Positions 10,945 through 22,706 of a stretch of 64,000 nt of DNA are shown here, piece after piece. A program made the position numbers and the translations under genes. A model generated the notes under the pieces. It made no database searches. It saw only the letters and a list, made by a program, of their open reading frames with translations, and had not been told where the DNA came from. This stretch comes from Gloeopeniophorella convolvens (taxonomy: Eukaryota > Basidiomycota > Agaricomycetes > Russulales): positions 556,108 through 620,107 of the forward strand of contig WTXD01000011.1 of the NCBI GenBank assembly GCA_022496205.1, given 5' to 3'. Every line of letters begins with the position of its first letter. The stretch's first letter is position 1.

Positions 10945-12480
10945 TCACGCCCAATATCCCTCGTGAGGCGCGTCTTCAACAGTACTGAATGAAGCAATGC
11001 TTGAGCAGCTTGAACAGCTGGAGTCCGCATCCGAGGACTCCACGTCAGACTCAGTTTCCGAGTCCGTTTCCAGATCCGACGGTATGTCATGTGAAATGAA
11101 GAGCCAGGTCTCGTCTCTGGGAATTGACCACGAATAATGCGGCGAATGCACCGAACAAGAAGCTCGTGAGCACGCACGATGCCGTCTCGACCGTCGATGG
11201 GGCTTGTCCAGGAGATTGTGGGTTCTCCGGCGGAGTGAGAGGGGCAGATGTGAGGGAGTCGGAGGCGGGAGCAGGAAGTGAAGTGGGTGGTAACGAATCA
11301 CCCTCGTCCGCGGATTCGTCTGAGCCAGAGCGGGAGTGCACCGACATGAACTCGTCCGTCAATAGCTGCAGCTCACTGACGACGCCTTGCAGTCGCGTGA
11401 CTTCGTTGAGGGCGTGCACGCGCTGGGCGTCCCGCACCTCTTCTCCGATGACATGGACCATAGATTGGATGAGATCCCAGATCTCCGTGTGCTCGCGCAC
11501 CCACCACTGGCCCGGCCAGCGTGCGATGATATACGCCAGTTCTGCGACATAGTCTACGGCTCCTTGAAAGTCTTTCAAGGCGTACTTTTGGAACCACGGG
11601 CGGAGGAAGCACATAGCGAGGCGGACTGAACTCGAAGTCGTATCGCGCAGGCGCACTTCCGCTGATGAGCGCAAAAACTGCTCTGACATTTGCTGGCAGA
11701 ACTGCTGATAGCCAGATCGTTGCTGTGTGACATCCCAGGTGATGCTGCTGAAGAAGGACTTGTCCTCGTCGGGATTGGGGTTAAGGAAATAGGAGGGGAG
11801 TTTCGGGATGATAGAAAGGATCGGGATCGAGGCCAGCACCGCTGTGCCCGGAACGTAGCCATAAATAAGCACATCTTGCGCCTCCGTTGCAAATCGATAC
11901 CACTTCCAGTGGTCTGGATGACGTCTGGGCAACCAAAATTAGCGCTAGTGTGACATGAAACGAGGTGTGCTCACTCTTTCGGTGTGCCCTTGCGCAGCAG
12001 CTCCAACGCCGTGACAGCTCGCCCTGCGACGGCTCTGGCGTCGATAACTGCGATCTCTATCTCGTGCTTGGAATTCCCCTTGTACCGCCGAGTAGCCTCC
12101 CAGATCGCCCAGGCGAAGCTGAACGAAGTAGTCACGAAGGGCGATGACGTCTTCTTCGTCCAGTCCATGTGGTTGGCGACATCGCTGTAGGAGGTGGGCA
12201 TCGACGACTGATCGGGCAAGCCCGACGACGGGCTCATCGCCTGGAAGTCTTGTACGGTGTACCGATAGTTGTTCTTGAACTTCTGGCCGATGAAGAAAGG
12301 CTCAGAGCTGTCGAAGAAGGGGGAAAGCGGCTTGGGGGTGTACACGCGGAAGAGGAAGGGATTCTGCCCGACTAGCGAGTCAAAGGTGAGATCAGGGCCG
12401 AAGCCATACTGAGGGAGTGCGTTGAAGCCCAGCTGGAAGCGGCCAGATCCCTTAGAGGTGTCTGCGGGAGGTGTTTCCAT
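10945..12480 (-). CDS. DUF7587-like basidiomycete protein, possibly with alternative C-termini
   Basis: Unknown function; the N-terminal block with LVGQNPFLFRVYTPK resembles the DUF7587 family of fungal proteins (family call from memory, moderate). The exon from ATG 12480 ends at 11975. Intron 11974-11925 (50 nt, GTGAGC...CCCAG) joins KGTPKE to RHPDHWKWYRF, and exon 2 continues to 11178. A 61-nt intron, 11177-11117 (GTGCGT...CCCAG), then leads to a strongly acidic, Ser/Asp/Glu-rich tail ending HEGYWA at 10945 (total 474 residues). If that last intron is retained, the frame instead reads through a hydrophobic segment (VLTSFLFGAFAALFVV) and stops at 11087. Both forms are open. The middle contains FQKYALKDFQGAVDYVAELAYII and a likely helical region near EEVRDAQRVHALNEVTRLQ. 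Confidence 0.75.
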
Positions 12481-13959
12481 AGCGGAGGCGGTGAGGGTCG
12501 GGGAGGAACAGTGAAGTCACAGGTCGGCGCACATCGATGGCTTTTCACTATCGCAAACCCTGCCTCGTGGAAGCAATGCAGAGCAGCTTACTCCAAATAC
12601 CGCTCACCCAGGGCGAGGAAGACCCGCCGGGCCAGGCACGTGGGGCAAACGAGGCTTCGATGCGGCCACTGGCGCTCCGAGAGGGCAAAACTTTGGGCTG
12701 ATGCTAAGTTTCAGCATCGACTTCCGCAGCGTCAGTATGTTCTGGAGGGGACCATAACGTGTTCAGCATGAAAGACGATCGTCGGGGCGTCCAAGAGGCA
12801 GTTGAGAGAGCGCGGGAACATACAGAGCAAGCCAGCCCGGAGACGGAGGAAGGTGGTCACGTGGTGCTGAGTCCCCCGATCGACGACGACCGCGCCACGA
12901 CCTGCAGGCGGCCCTTTTCATGCTGAGATCAATCCGGAGGCTGTGTCGACGCTGCGCGTTTCCCATGCTTCACAAATGCCTCTGGGAGTGCCCTCATGCA
13001 GGTGGCATGGGCGTGGTAGCACCTACAACTTAGCGGGCCGGTTTTGGCTCTTGTTCCTGGACTTACGGCGATCGTTTCGGTTATTGCGCGACGCCCTGGG
13101 ATTCTCGAAGCTAGTCGACTCCATCCTTTTACTCTCAGGCAACAAATAATTATCGACATACACGTCGCACCCCATGAATTTCGCTGGCGAGACATTTGTG
13201 TCTCTCCGCTCTTTCCGAACATGCGATCAACTCAACAGCAAGGTCAGGAACTACTGATCTTTCTGGGTGCTATTCCGAGCCTGCTGAACCATGATGTCTC
13301 AGGTCGGGTACGCTGGGGAGACGAAGTGAGTTGCACATTTGCTCACGCGAGAAAGTGGTCCTGTTCCACGAGAGCTAAAGCGCTGAGGGGCCAAGTCACT
13401 GCGGCTAGGCCTTCAAGCTTCAAAGCTATTAGGTCTGTCCCGTGGACGGTGTCTCAGGACCGGTCCACGCTGGTTGGTCAAGGACGATTCATTCGATGGT
13501 GTTAGCCTAATCTCAATTGCCTGCGTGGGTCTGGGGTTCTGCCAAGGAATTTTACTTACTATTGAACGAAGATCTCATACCGTTCCCCTGGCTCTTGTCC
13601 TTCTTGCTAATCCCCGGGCCTCTCCTTGGCGTTGCCTGAAAGGACAGTGGCGATTATGCGGAAGGTGTGTTTCGAAACCCCCTTGGCCAATCGGCCTTCT
13701 TATTCCTGACAGGAGGACCCATCGGCCAGGGAAAAGACGTCTAGAAAAAAACTTTGTGTCGTCCATCCTACCGAAAGAGGTGACGTCTGGTTTTGCCCGC
13801 AACGCTCACTGTCCGTTGCTCACTTACCTGCCTCTAAGTCCGCATCAAATCCGCACACACGACCGGAAATTCCCTTGGAACACTTGGTCTTTTCCACCAG
13901 CCTGCTGTTCTCGTCGAGGGCCTTCGTGTGGGTCTGCTGGAGAGCGATTTCCGACAGTG
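12481..13959. other. Intergenic, no supported gene
   Basis: About 1.5 kb. Open frames of 60-170 codons occur on both strands, but they overlap each other in conflicting frames and show no family resemblance or splice pattern. Confidence 0.4.
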
Positions 13960-13966
13960 TATAAAG
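13960..13966 (+). promoter_or_regulatory. TATA box upstream of the small ORF at 14028
   Basis: TATAAAG 62 nt upstream of the ATG at 14028, the same spacing seen for recognised genes here. Confidence 0.45.
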
Positions 13967-14027
13967 TCTCTACGGTCTGCGGCTGAAGGACAGCCTCTCA
14001 ATACGACGTCCAGCCAGGATTGTTCCT

Positions 14028-14471
14028 ATGCGTACCTCTCGTGTCAGCCGCATTCTCTCTCAACGCCGTATCTCTACGACAGCCTCGTCTCGATCAGCAG
14101 TGGTAGCACTACCCGTCATTTCTCCTGCAGACACAGCCTTTTTCGACATCTTTGATGCCCCCCACCGATTGGGGGAGCCATCGACACTCATTGGCTTCTC
14201 TTGTTCTCGGGTCACAACCCCATCAAAACCTCGAGCAATACGAGCGCTGCCAGAGCCGATCCTCTACGACGGACCTTCCCGAGGGAACAAGTCGAGGTCG
14301 ATGAGCACATGCGCGAGGATTCTCCCGACGTCTCTTCCTCCTCCGGAAATCTTCGATGGACCGGCCAAACGAAAGCCGTATAATCACCTCGCAACGCCAG
14401 TAAGATCAGACACTCTCATCCAGACGATATCTGATATGCGTCATAGTCGAGCTCGCGGGCGCCGTCTTTGA
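14028..14471 (+). CDS. Small hypothetical protein with basic N-terminus and repeated (F/Y)D(A/G)P motif
   Basis: A 147-residue open frame with no family I can name. The first 25 residues are Arg/Ser/Thr-rich without acidic residues (MRTSRVSRILSQRRISTTASS), as in a mitochondrial presequence. A short motif occurs three times: IFDAPHR, LYDGPSR and IFDGPAK, at roughly residues 42, 83 and 111. A TATA box at a good distance supports transcription. Against it: no homologue recognised, and it is only one frame among several. It could also be the first exon of a larger gene. Confidence 0.45.
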   Translation: MRTSRVSRILSQRRISTTASSRSAVVALPVISPADTAFFDIFDAPHRLGEPSTLIGFSCSRVTTPSKPRAIRALPEPILYDGPSRGNKSRSMSTCARILPTSLPPPEIFDGPAKRKPYNHLATPVRSDTLIQTISDMRHSRARGRRL

Positions 14472-15121
14472 CTCTGTTGCCTCCTTGGGCGTTGAAAGGG
14501 ATGTCGTTGTTGGGCGAGATTGGCCTACTTCGATCGAAGGTATAGGAGCTCACTAGTCCCGAATATAGACAGCATCCAGTTGAGCTGTTTCTCGTCCGCG
14601 TTCTGATCTAGTACGCATAGCCTTATGTTGTACTGAGAATCAGCACGACGTAGCTTTATCACACAAGAAGTTTTGCTTAACCTAGACATGGTGCTACTAC
14701 ACTATTACCTACTGCCAGTCTAGATCTGGAGTATCTTGTAACATAGCGGATAGATATGCGAATAAAAGGGCATTCTCTGAAGCGCCAACTTCAGCGTCTA
14801 CATTATAGCCCCCCCCCCCCCTCCTCCTCCTCTTCTTGGATGACTCGTCTAGCAATTCCCGACAAGTATTCTGAGTATGTACCACTGGCGTCCGCCGTCC
14901 AGTGGTAGTGGTGGGAAAGGGTGCACTATGATGTCACGTGTGTATTTGGGGCGCCAATTGTTGATGATCGCAGTCGAGGCCAATGACGGAGAGCTTGCGC
15001 ACAGCCCAGACCGTGGAACCAGATTACTGGCACCGTTTCTGCGCATACACACTGACACTCACGTCATCCTCGACTTCCTCGTCCCAATCATCCTGTTGCC
15101 CTTCCTCGGAACTTGTTTGCC
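14472..15121. other. Intergenic with a 13-nt C run
   Basis: Upstream region of BRO1. A homopolymer of 13 C (14809-14821) is followed by a CTC-rich stretch, typical of pyrimidine-rich fungal promoters. No gene seen. Confidence 0.5.
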
Positions 15122-18100
15122 ATGGCATCCCAGTCTCCCATAATCTCCATCCCGAAGAAGGGCACAGATGAAGTAGACTGGACCACACCGATCCGGAGCG
15201 CGATATCGCAGTCCTACGGCGAAGACCCTGACAACTACACAACAGAGTACGCCGCTCTCCAGAGATGCCGACAGGATGCAGTCAAAGGAGCAGGAAGCGA
15301 CATGACGGGTGCGTCTTTCTGCCCTGCTCGAAAGTGCATCTATCGACGCATACACGCACGCTAGCCCGCGACTTGCTGTACAAGTACTTCGGGCAGCTCG
15401 AACTCCTCGAACTCCGTTTCCCGGAAATTCGTGTCAACTTCCCGTGGCGTGATGCTTTCACCAACAAGCTCATCGTCCAAACATCCCTGGCATACGAGAA
15501 GGCGTCAGTCATATTCCAGATCGCTGCCACGCATTCTGCAATTGCAGCCTCACAGAGCCGCTCGGACCCGGACGGCTTGAAGCGCGCTTTCTACTACCTG
15601 CGCTGCTGCGCTGGCATGCTAACATACATCAACGAGAACTTCTTACACGCACCGTCCACTGACCTGAGCCGGGAGGTTATCAAGTTCCTCGTCGGCCTGA
15701 TCCTAGCTCAGGCAACCGAAGTATTCTGGGAAAAGTGTCGAGACGAGAAGAAGGGAAATGCCTTGGTTTCTAAGGTCGCATCTCAAGCAGCATCGATGTA
15801 TACATCCCTCAACGAGGAGGTCAAAGAGTTCATGGGGAAGGGCATATTCGATAGGAACTGGGTCACTGTCATTCAGGTGAGACATGCCATTCGCCCCTCT
15901 GACGAAAGTGTAACCTTCGACTTTCAGATCAAAGCCAAATACTTCGTTTCCATCACCCAATACTATCGCGCGCTCGCGGACAACGCAGCATCTAAGCACG
16001 GAGACGCCCTCGTCCGCTTCCAACTTGCTGAAGCAGCAGCAAAGGAAGCGCACAGGATCGCTTCTAACTTCAACTCCATGTTCTTACCCCAGATGTCCCC
16101 CAATCTCCCCCCGGATTGCGGCCAATCGCTCTTCGAAATTGCAAAGGCCCAGTTAGCCCTCACCACGGAGAAGAGAGGAGAAGCTCAACGGGACAACGAT
16201 CTCATCTATAATGCGGTGCTTCCCACGGCCGAGACCCTTCCCGCCGTGGACAAGGCTGTCGTGGCGACCGCGATCCCTATTCAAGAAGTCTATGGCACCC
16301 CTGAAGTGCAGAAGGTCATTGGCTCCGACCTGTTCACACGCCTTATCCCTCTCAGCGTTCACGAAAGCGCAAGCATATATTCAGAAGAGAAGGCCAAACT
16401 CGTTCGTGGGGAGGTTGAGAAAGCCGAAGGAGCAGCAGGCGAGACACGCAGCGCCTTGGACGCACTGGGCGTCAAAGCTGGCTTACCCCGCTTCCGCGCT
16501 ATGGTCGAGGGCGGCGTCACTGGCGAGGACGAGATCCCTCCAGACGTGCGCCGGTGGCGTGAAGACATCAACCTTATCGAAGAGCGTGAAGGCGTGGACA
16601 CGCTACTCAAGCGACTCGGAGAACTCAAGGAGTCTGTGCGCTTTGAGCTCGACTCGATATCTCGGGACCTAGACGCTGAAAGTCGGGACTGCGAGGCTAT
16701 GCGCGTCAAATACGACCATCTCTTCACACAAGCCCCCTCCTCGGGCTTGACCAAGGGGCTCCGTTCTGACCTCAAGAGTCACTTCCAGGCCCTTGACGCC
16801 GCAGCAGCGTCCGACGAGCAGGTGCAAGTCCTGTGGAACACCGTCCAGGGCGACGTGAAACTGCTCATCTCTGATGACGTGGAGCGGGTCTTCAAGGACA
16901 GCGCTCGCGGACATGACCGAAGGGAGAGCCTTCTAGACCTGGACACTGATAAGGACGACGCGGAGAAAGCAAAGATAGCGGGCTTTGTGGAAGATATTGA
17001 TGAGCGGCTCGGGCGTCTAAACAAGATTGAAAGGGAGCGGGACCAGACCCTCAAGGATCTGAAGGAAAAGGTCGGCATGCGTCACTTCCAACTATCAGGA
17101 CACTCAGTGATTTGCTACCCCAGATCCAATCCGACGATGTGTCTCACCTTCTGCTTCTCAATCGCCGCAATCCGAACGTTGAGCCGACAATATTTGCTTC
17201 GGAACTCGAGAAATTTCGCCCATACCAACAACGTCTTAGTCAAACGATGCACCATCAACAGCGACTATCCAAGAGATCACACAACTATGGCGCGCACTCA
17301 AAGACTTGGCGGGCCGTGGAGAGGGCGCACGCAAGTGGGAGGAAAGAGAGCGGCGAAAGAAAGAGACTGTTCGGCGGTTTAGCCAAGCAAGAGACGGATA
17401 TATGGAAGTCAGAGACGGACTTGCGTCAGTACACTTCATACCCCCACTCCCTTCTCTAACACCGCATTTACACCGACAGGAAAGGTCTCCAGTTCTACAC
17501 TGAGCTTAGCAGCTTGTCGTCTGCCCTTCGCCGCAACGTCAAGGACTTTCTATCATCGAGGGCGTCTGAACGTGACTCGCTTGTTGGACAGGCCGAGACA
17601 CAGCGGCGGCTCTCTGGACCAGCACCTCAGCATGCTACGTCTCCACCGCCGAAACCTCCGCCTCCACCACCCCCGCCGTCCGGTCTTAGCCAGGCCTTTG
17701 CGTCCATGAACCTGCAGGGTGGCCCGAAGTCACCACCGCTGCCACCTCCCACAGCTTCATGGCCACCTGCACAACAACCTGCTTACTCGAATCATCCCAG
17801 CTACCCACCTCCATCTACCCAGTCGTACCCGCACCCACCGGCATCCGCCCCACAAAGAGCATCTTACGTCCCGTCGCCCCCTGTGCCTAGTCAGTCGCCA
17901 CACGCACCCCCATCCGCCCGGTCTCCGTATCCTCCTCCACCTGGACAATCGCCTTATGGGTTAGCGCCACCTCCTCCGCAGCGCGATCCCTACGCCAGCC
18001 TCGGTTCCCTTGCTGGCCACTTCCCACCGCCTCCCCCGCAGCGTCAGCCCTCTTACCCGCCTCCGAACCAGCCGCAGAACCCGGTGTACCAAGCCCCGGC

Positions 18101-18314
18101 ACATCCCGCCTATGGCTACGGTGCGACCCCTCCCCCGCCCGCGAGGCAGGGTAGCATCGGCTCGGCGCTTCCACCCCCGCCACCTCCCGTGTCTTACTCC
18201 CAGCCACCCCCTCCGCAGGGCTACGGCGCGAGTAACGCTTACTCATCGTACCCTACGCCTCCTCCACCCGGTCAGCAGCAGCCGTATGGCGGATATGGGC
18301 AATATGGACGCTAG
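15122..18314 (+). CDS. BRO1: BRO1-type ESCRT-associated vacuolar sorting protein, with an apparent one-base frameshift
   Basis: Bro1/ALIX-family scaffold that binds ESCRT-III on endosomes and recruits the deubiquitinase for multivesicular-body sorting (family knowledge). The ATG at 15122 gives MASQSPIISIPKKGTDEVDW, then the BRO1 domain (YGEDPDNYTTEYAAL, LLYKYFGQLELLELRFP, YYLRCCAGMLTYINENF), a coiled V domain and a Pro/Gln/Tyr-rich tail from about 17640. The introns are 15309-15364, 15877-15927, 17071-17123 and 17425-17479. Exon 4 changes frame at about 17261: RPYQQRLSQTMHHQQ is in one frame, while ATIQEITQLWRALKDLAGRGEGA continues in the next. No GT-AG intron bridges the shift, and the exon lengths add up only if one base is missing (992 residues when allowed for). 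It is either a real frameshift or a sequence error. Confidence 0.9.
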
Positions 18315-19372
18315 CTCGGACGCGCAGGTGCTGCGTCGTGCCGCGAATTATGGAAGTTGTCGTAAGGAAGCCTTGCCGTGTGTATGTATGAGCTGAGACG
18401 CCGCGGAATATTTGTGCTTCATGATACTCGCGTGCTAGAGCGTTAGTTGACGTCGGGACCGCCCTGGGCCCATCCGTTCACTTGAGCACGCGCGGCGAGC
18501 CTAGACGACATGACAGTCCGTGTTCGTGTGCTCCTGGCTGCGCGTCAATGGCGGACCATACTGGTGTGAAATTAATTTTTGGCTGCTGCTGTAGGCTGCC
18601 GTGTTCCTCGGCTTCGATCGCGGACGTGGCACCTTCATGTGCGCCACACCACCCACGCGCACTTACTCAACCATCCAGGGTCGTGAGCAGAGCTGACAGT
18701 GCGCAGCGATTGAATATTGAACGAGAGCGATAGTAATGTTCTCTTTCTTCATGTATCAGACTGCCATCGCACCACGCAGCACTCGTCCTTCATGAAGGGG
18801 TTGTACTATTGGCACACGTAAAAATAGGCGCCGTTCCAGGCCATGTGGGGTGGCCCCGCCGAACTCGGAAGAATGTTGTTGACGCGAGTGACTTATTCCC
18901 GTGGCCAAGTTACCAACTCGCGTTATTGTTAAGCTAGCGGCGCGCGCTAACACCGTTGAGGGTGAAACTTTTTTTCAGTAGAGCTCGTGGCGTGGCGCCG
19001 AATCGTCTATGGTGTGCGACATTGTATTAAGCTTAGTATCCTATTTCAAGGACCGCATAATCAGAGTTTCTGATTAGTGCCTATCGGGGTCCCTTGCCAA
19101 TAAGGACGCCCGGTGCCAGGTGTTGCAGCGTGCGCACTGAAGAGGCAAGAGGCAGGAAATGCGTTCCGCGCCTGCACGCAGTGTATTGCAGCTGTCGCCT
19201 ACTCTAGTCAAATTGCAGCGAATTCACAGATATTTTGGATAAGGACTTCGACGGACACCGGGTTGAATGCTCCAGCAGGATGTGGGAGAACGAAGGCTTG
19301 ATCTGACATATAAACTCCGAAGGCATCGAAGCAGCAAGCGCAACCGAGGGATCCCGGCTCACTATGGAGAGC
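18315..19372. other. Intergenic between BRO1 and MIC12
   Basis: About 1 kb between convergent genes, no supported coding region. It should hold both 3' UTRs. Confidence 0.5.
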
Positions 19373-19879
19373 TCACTGTGATGGCCCTGTCTCGCTGGCA
19401 TCCGCATCCCCGCCATAGAGTACCTTCCTTCCCCATGCACCGGCACGTTCTCCTTCGCGCCTGGTGAAGCCATAAAGTTCACCAAGCCTATCGTTCCAGC
19501 TCTGCTTTACAATGGACGTAAACGGGCTGTGGGTGATGCGATCCGCGGCGGAGGGTGGAGGGTCCTGCTCGGCGGGAGGCGTGATGAGCCTACGCGCGAG
19601 AACGTGGAGGCTGCAAGAGCGAAGGGTCAATCAGTCCGGGCTCGGCGGAGAATTATGCAAGCCACCGACTCCTTCCTGTGCTGCTCTGTCCTGCGATAGA
19701 ATGTAAATGCTGAATTCGGCTGAACATTCGGACAAGGGTACTCACCTAGACTCGATCAGGTTGGAGAAGCCATAGTAGACCTGGAAACCTGTCAGGGTGA
19801 GCTGTGGTAGCGTGAGATTCAAAACACATACACCACCAGCGACAAGAGCACCCGAAACGGGGCCGATGAGGAAGGACAT
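19373..19879 (-). CDS. MIC12: MICOS complex subunit MIC12 (AIM5-like)
   Basis: Small inner-membrane subunit of the mitochondrial contact site and cristae organising system. Four exons joined by eye give 113 residues. They start MSFLIGPVSGALVAGG-VYYGFSNLIESR, an N-terminal membrane segment, then TEQHRK-DLHVLARRLITPP and the family-typical RITHSPFTSIVKQSWNDRLGELY, ending with WGRKVLYGG. The ATG is at 19879. The first exon ends after GTCGCTGGTGGT, before donor GTATGT; the last exon begins at 19610. One intron uses a weak GTCGGT donor. Length and layout agree with fungal MIC12. The gene diverges from the F-box gene, sharing a 170-bp spacer. Confidence 0.8.
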
Positions 19880-20049
19880 GCGGACAGGGTCAGATTGGAT
19901 GAGAGTTGGAGGGACTTAAGCGCGGCCGCGGAGCGCCACCACGACTCCCGGGGTTTCCGGGCCGGGGCGCGGCGCGGTGACGCGCCTGCGAGGTCGCGGA
20001 CGCGTCACGAGTAGCAAAAGACCGTCACCATCTGCACCCAACAAGCTCA
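19880..20049. promoter_or_regulatory. Short divergent promoter, MIC12 / F-box gene
   Basis: Only 170 bp separate the two start codons. The spacer is very GC-rich, with GCGCGG/CGCGCC runs, and has no TATA box. Confidence 0.5.
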
Positions 20050-22156
20050 ATGGTTTCCGCTGAAAGTCTCAACTTTGATGTTCTTCAAATCATATTTTCG
20101 CATCTCTCTGTGCCCGATCTGGCGTCGGTTCTGCAGGTCAATCGTTCGTTCTTGGCCGGAGCCCTCCCCGGGTTGTATCGCTCGCTCGGATTCTACCGCA
20201 ATCAGGCAAAGAGGTATCCTGGGGTATGTTCTCTCTTAGCCTACGGTTCCGGCTGCCTTTGCCGACTTACATGCGTTAATGCCTCTAGGTAATGACGCCT
20301 TTTGCTGTCGTGACTGCACACCTAGACCTGGCATATCATGTCCAAAATATCGGTCAGTTTCTCTGCTTGGTGAAATACGTAAACTGACCCACTTCTAGAC
20401 ATACGCGTGATCCCCAACGTCCGGGTCAAACTGAAGGCAGTGCCGGACCCACGCTTCCTCAGCGATTGCGCTGCGGCTTTGCGAGCATCAGATTTCCTGA
20501 AGTCCTTCACTTGCACCGTTGGCAGCGCGTTGCCACCCCTGCTGCCCTGCATTCAATCGAAGCCACGACTCCATACCCTTCGGATTGACGCCTTTCTCAC
20601 CACGGAGCAGACCGCGCTGCTCTGTCAGCTTCGCGAACTCCAGAGTGTCACGCTTGAGAATGCGAGTTCCGCAGTGATGGACGCCCTACCAAAATGGGCA
20701 GAAGCTCTCAAGTCCACGTTGGAGCACTTGACGATACATGTGAGTGGTTCCATTCATGTCCAACTTACCGACCACAGCTTTCGGTGATCGTATGATACGC
20801 CCTGTGGGATCCCATATCTTTGACCGCGGTAGCGCCTACGCCTCGAATACGCAGGACAGCTGATCCCCCTCTCTGCCATTACGCGAATCGTCAATGCATA
20901 CTAACCGTGGCCCCAGAAAAGTACGTATTTGAATAATACCGTCCTTCAAAAAACCGTGGAGCACCTTCTGAAACTTCGAGGGCTCCACGTAATTGAATGT
21001 TTGAGGGTGAGCCACGTCGATGTTCTCACAGCGACAGAGCGCACGCCGCTCCTCGAGAACCTGGCGATCACCATCACGGTGAGTATTTGGGCTTATTGCG
21101 ATCCGATACTCGTCTGCTTGTGTGACTTTGGAACCTACGAACTATCGTACATTTGTCTCACGGAGACAACCCGTGGGTCTCCTTGCAAACGCTCTGTATT
21201 ATACTCCATTCGACTACAGATGTCCGTGCGTTGGCGCCGAGCTATTCATGACTACGACGGAGAGTGCTGTCGGCATTGCAGCGATGGGGACGCCTCTCAT
21301 CCGTTTTGGCCACGTGCCCTGACCCATCCCGTCTCCGATCGATCCGTCTCCCTTTGTTACACCATCTGACTTCCCCGCAGGATACCCATGCGAATCTGCC
21401 ACGGACCTCGTTGACAGCCCTCAAGCACCTCGCGCTCGATCTGGCGCCTTTCAGCCTGCCTTCTGACTCACCGGGGAGAACTGTGCCGAGCTCACTGCTA
21501 TCTTCGCTACTATCCCTCACGCGCTTCACGCACCTCGCCTCGTTGGCGTTGCGCCTGCCAGAGAGAGAGCCGTTCCCAGAACCTGTTATTGAAGACATCA
21601 TGGACATGCATGGCGCGCATTTACGGAGTCTACGGTTCATGGGCTGCATCGTTGACATCTCAAGTCTCGAAGTCATCATGGAATCCGCTGAGCGGCTGGA
21701 GCGGCTCGCCATTTCCGTTCCGGCCGATGACATCGTAAGCTGCCATGTTCTATTAACATCTGTGCCTCGGGGCTAGAGAAGCGTTCTGCTATAGAACACC
21801 TTCTCGCCCGTGCTGTCCATCTCCTCCAACCTCCACACACTCATTGACGTGACTGAACACGGGACGCATGGCCCAAAATCCTCGCTGACCACGGAACCCG
21901 TCCAAATGCTGATGGACGATGTGCCGAGCCTGGTGCACGTCGTCAGTGGAAGCCGACTGTGGACGGTAAGGGCGCGATCACCTTTGGACAGTTGCCATGT
22001 CCGGTCGCTGACGTTTGGCTTTCTCCCTTTTTTCATGCTCATTTCCGTTAAACCCAGAGCCGACCGGGCTCGTGGGGACCTGAGGCACGACTTGAACGGA
22101 TGAAGAGCTCGCGGGGAACCGGTTTATGGTTTACACCTCCGCCCGAGGGTCGGTGA
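20050..22156 (+). CDS. F-box protein with leucine-rich C-terminal region
   Basis: Probable substrate-recognition subunit of an SCF ubiquitin ligase. Residues about 5-45 form an F-box (LNFDVLQIIFSHLSVPDLASVLQ, then NRSFLAGALPGLYRSL). After several introns the exons encode LRR-like segments: KPRLHTLRIDAFLTTEQTALL, ELQSVTLENASSAVMDALPKW, LKLRGLHVIECLRVSHVDVL, LKHLALDLAPFSLPSD, FTHLASLALRLPEREPFPE and HLRSLRFMGCIVDISSLEV. The last intron (donor after GGAAGCCGACTGTGGACG, acceptor AACCCAG) yields SRPGSWGPEARLERMKSSRG and stop TGA at 22154. Some internal boundaries between 20750 and 21380 are approximate. Such F-box genes are numerous and variable in basidiomycetes, so no substrate can be inferred. 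Confidence 0.75.
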
Positions 22157-22706
22157 GCACATTATGAAAAAGTTTGTTGGAAGACGCTGCGAAGTCGCGG
22201 TGTCTTGTTAGCCGTAGGCCCGTACCTTCCGGATGTCGCGTGCATTTCGACATTTTCGCAGGGCCGAGGGCATGTATGAGTAACTTACCTTAATCTTGGA
22301 ATCCACGATCCTTCTGCAAAGAAGGCAGGAGGCCCCCTTCTCGAGGTCATTTATCTTATTGGAGATAGCCGCATGATGCTGTCAGTCCACCGCAAGCATG
22401 ACCGCGTGAGTGAGCCACTGAAACGACGCATCCGCCGTCATCTGCGCTTCCAGAAATATGGACAGTACAAGCATGAGTACATGTAAGGGTTCTTCCGGTG
22501 TATAGATGTAAGGATGAGGTCGAAGATTGCCGCCGGACCCCTCGAATAATTACACGATCAGTCCATCGATGGATGTGCATCGTGATCCCGGCTGGCTGGA
22601 TCGGAGTGCTGCAGCGCCCATTATTCGGGTGCTCGCTCCGTGCCCGGAGAACCCGACAGCGGATGACAGGCGCATTACCCCGATAATATGTTTGTGCCCC
22701 CCGGGC
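22157..22706. other. Intergenic, nothing recognised
   Basis: About 550 bp between the F-box stop and the end of the small convergent gene. Confidence 0.45.

Noticed and set aside
10671..11177. 168-codon minus-strand frame with hydrophobic stretch
   Set aside because: Overlaps the end of the DUF7587-like gene and its 3' flank in another frame; no family resemblance.
11087..11932. DUF7587-like gene ending at the hydrophobic reading (stop 11087) as the only form
   Set aside because: The 61-nt intron has strong signals and leads to a phase-consistent acidic tail, so the spliced form is preferred and the other kept as an alternative.
17231..17260. A roughly 30-nt GT...AG intron to explain the BRO1 frame change
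   Set aside because: Too short for a spliceosomal intron here (others are 50-61 nt) and it would delete the conserved QTMHHQQ residues.
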